64,000 nt of DNA from Salisaeta longa DSM 21114 (GTDB taxonomy: Bacteria > Bacteroidota > Rhodothermia > Rhodothermales > Salinibacteraceae), in the NCBI RefSeq assembly GCF_000419585.1, contig NZ_ATTH01000001.1, forward strand, positions 2,829,001 to 2,893,000. Direction: 5' to 3'. The number at the start of each line of letters is the position of its first letter. Within the stretch, counting starts at the first letter, position 1. The notes beneath the pieces were generated by a model that did no database searches, was not told where the DNA came from, and saw only the letters and a list, made by a program, of their open reading frames with translations. Shown piece by piece: positions 63,729-64,000 of the stretch. Made by a program: the position numbers and the translations under genes.

Positions 63729-64000
63729 ATGGCGAAGCAGGCATTTGAGCGGAAGAAGCCGCACATAAACATTGGCACGATCGGGCACGTCGACCACGGG
63801 AAGACGACGCTCACGGCGGCGATCACGAAGGTGTTAGCCGAGCAGGTGGGCGGCGCGGCCGAGCGCACGTTTGAGTCGATTGACAACGCGCCGGAGGAGC
63901 GCGAGCGCGGGATTACGATTGCGACCTCGCACGTGGAGTACGAGACGGAGGCGCGGCACTACGCGCATGTGGACTGCCCGGGGCACGCCGACTACGTGAA
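63729..64000 (+). CDS. tuf: Elongation factor Tu, N-terminal part (cut by window edge)
   Basis: The first 90 residues of EF-Tu, which delivers aminoacyl-tRNA to the ribosome. [21 protein letters not shown]1 GHVDHGKT, the switch region RERGITI and G3 [10 protein letters not shown] are visible. The ATG at 63729 follows fusA by 50 bases, completing rpsL-rpsG-fusA-tuf. The rest lies beyond the window. Confidence 0.98.
   Translation, partial: MAKQAFERKKPHINIGTIGHVDHGKTTLTAAITKVLAEQVGGAAERTFESIDNAPEERERGITIATSHVEYETEARHYAHVDCPGHADYV

Noticed and set aside
1-64000. tRNA, rRNA, CRISPR arrays, prophage or full insertion sequences
   Set aside because: Reading both strands gave no tRNA-like arm set, no rRNA core sequence, no regularly spaced repeats and no transposase or integrase motifs. 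A dedicated scan (tRNAscan, Infernal) would be needed to exclude small RNAs.

Overview
The window is about 64 kb of a G+C-rich bacterial chromosome. Several things point to the Bacteroidota/Rhodothermota side of the tree, most like the Rhodothermales (Salinibacter and relatives): a TonB-dependent receptor with an N-terminal carboxypeptidase-regulatory-like domain, DUF4292 and DUF4252 proteins, an ECF sigma/anti-sigma pair, a SprE-like TPR lipoprotein, weak Shine-Dalgarno signals, and a candidate promoter of the TTG/TAnnTTTG type. The genus is my inference. I saw no rRNA, tRNA, CRISPR array, prophage or complete insertion sequence.

Layout. 1-1.5 kb: start of polA (minus strand, cut by the window edge) and a divergent HAD phosphatase. 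1.7-10.4 kb: a Ser/Thr phosphosignalling group made of a PP2C phosphatase, a secreted TPR/Cache-like protein, a membrane-anchored OB-fold/FHA protein and a zinc-ribbon/kinase/WD40 fusion, followed by a TonB-dependent receptor. 10.7-13.0 kb: ispG and a nucleotidyltransferase/HEPN pair. 13.4-28.9 kb: a surface polysaccharide locus with gmd, rfbBACD (dTDP-L-rhamnose), a Wzx-type flippase, a Wzy-like polymerase, four glycosyltransferases, two intact sulfotransferase-like genes and one pseudogene with three frame-breaking lesions. It ends in a 5'-truncated epimerase. From about 17 to 28 kb the base composition is clearly lower in G+C than in the flanks, which suggests an exchanged segment. 29.0-31.2 kb: an accessory patch with two DUF433/DUF5615 toxin-antitoxin pairs, the deletion remnant of an MntA/HepT module, and a 42-bp direct repeat that flanks the second pair. 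31.2-45.6 kb: mostly housekeeping genes (hydrolases, M1 peptidase, NupC-type transporter, lpd, an EnvC/DUF4292/TPR operon, hydroxyacyl-CoA dehydrogenase, DUF92, LMW-PTP, idi). Two inverted copies of a ~160-bp element with 13-bp terminal inverted repeats lie at 32.3 and 36.1 kb, and one supplies part of the lpd stop codon. 45.6-50.4 kb (minus strand): FxsA, DUF4252, anti-sigma, ECF sigma, an HD phosphohydrolase and a YbbR protein. 50.6-60.3 kb (plus strand): ABC exporter, site-2-type protease, pyk, a SprE-like lipoprotein and ftsH. 60.6-64.0 kb: the str operon rpsL-rpsG-fusA-tuf, with tuf cut by the window edge.

How it works together. The kinase, FHA protein and phosphatase look like writer, reader and eraser of one phospho-Ser/Thr circuit, probably coupled to an envelope signal. 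The glycan locus could assemble a rhamnose-containing, probably sulfated polymer by a Wzx/Wzy route, although the initiating transferase and export proteins are not in the window. The observations most worth following up are the direct-repeat-flanked toxin-antitoxin cassette, the collapsed MntA-HepT remnant, the small TIR element and the phosphosignalling cassette.
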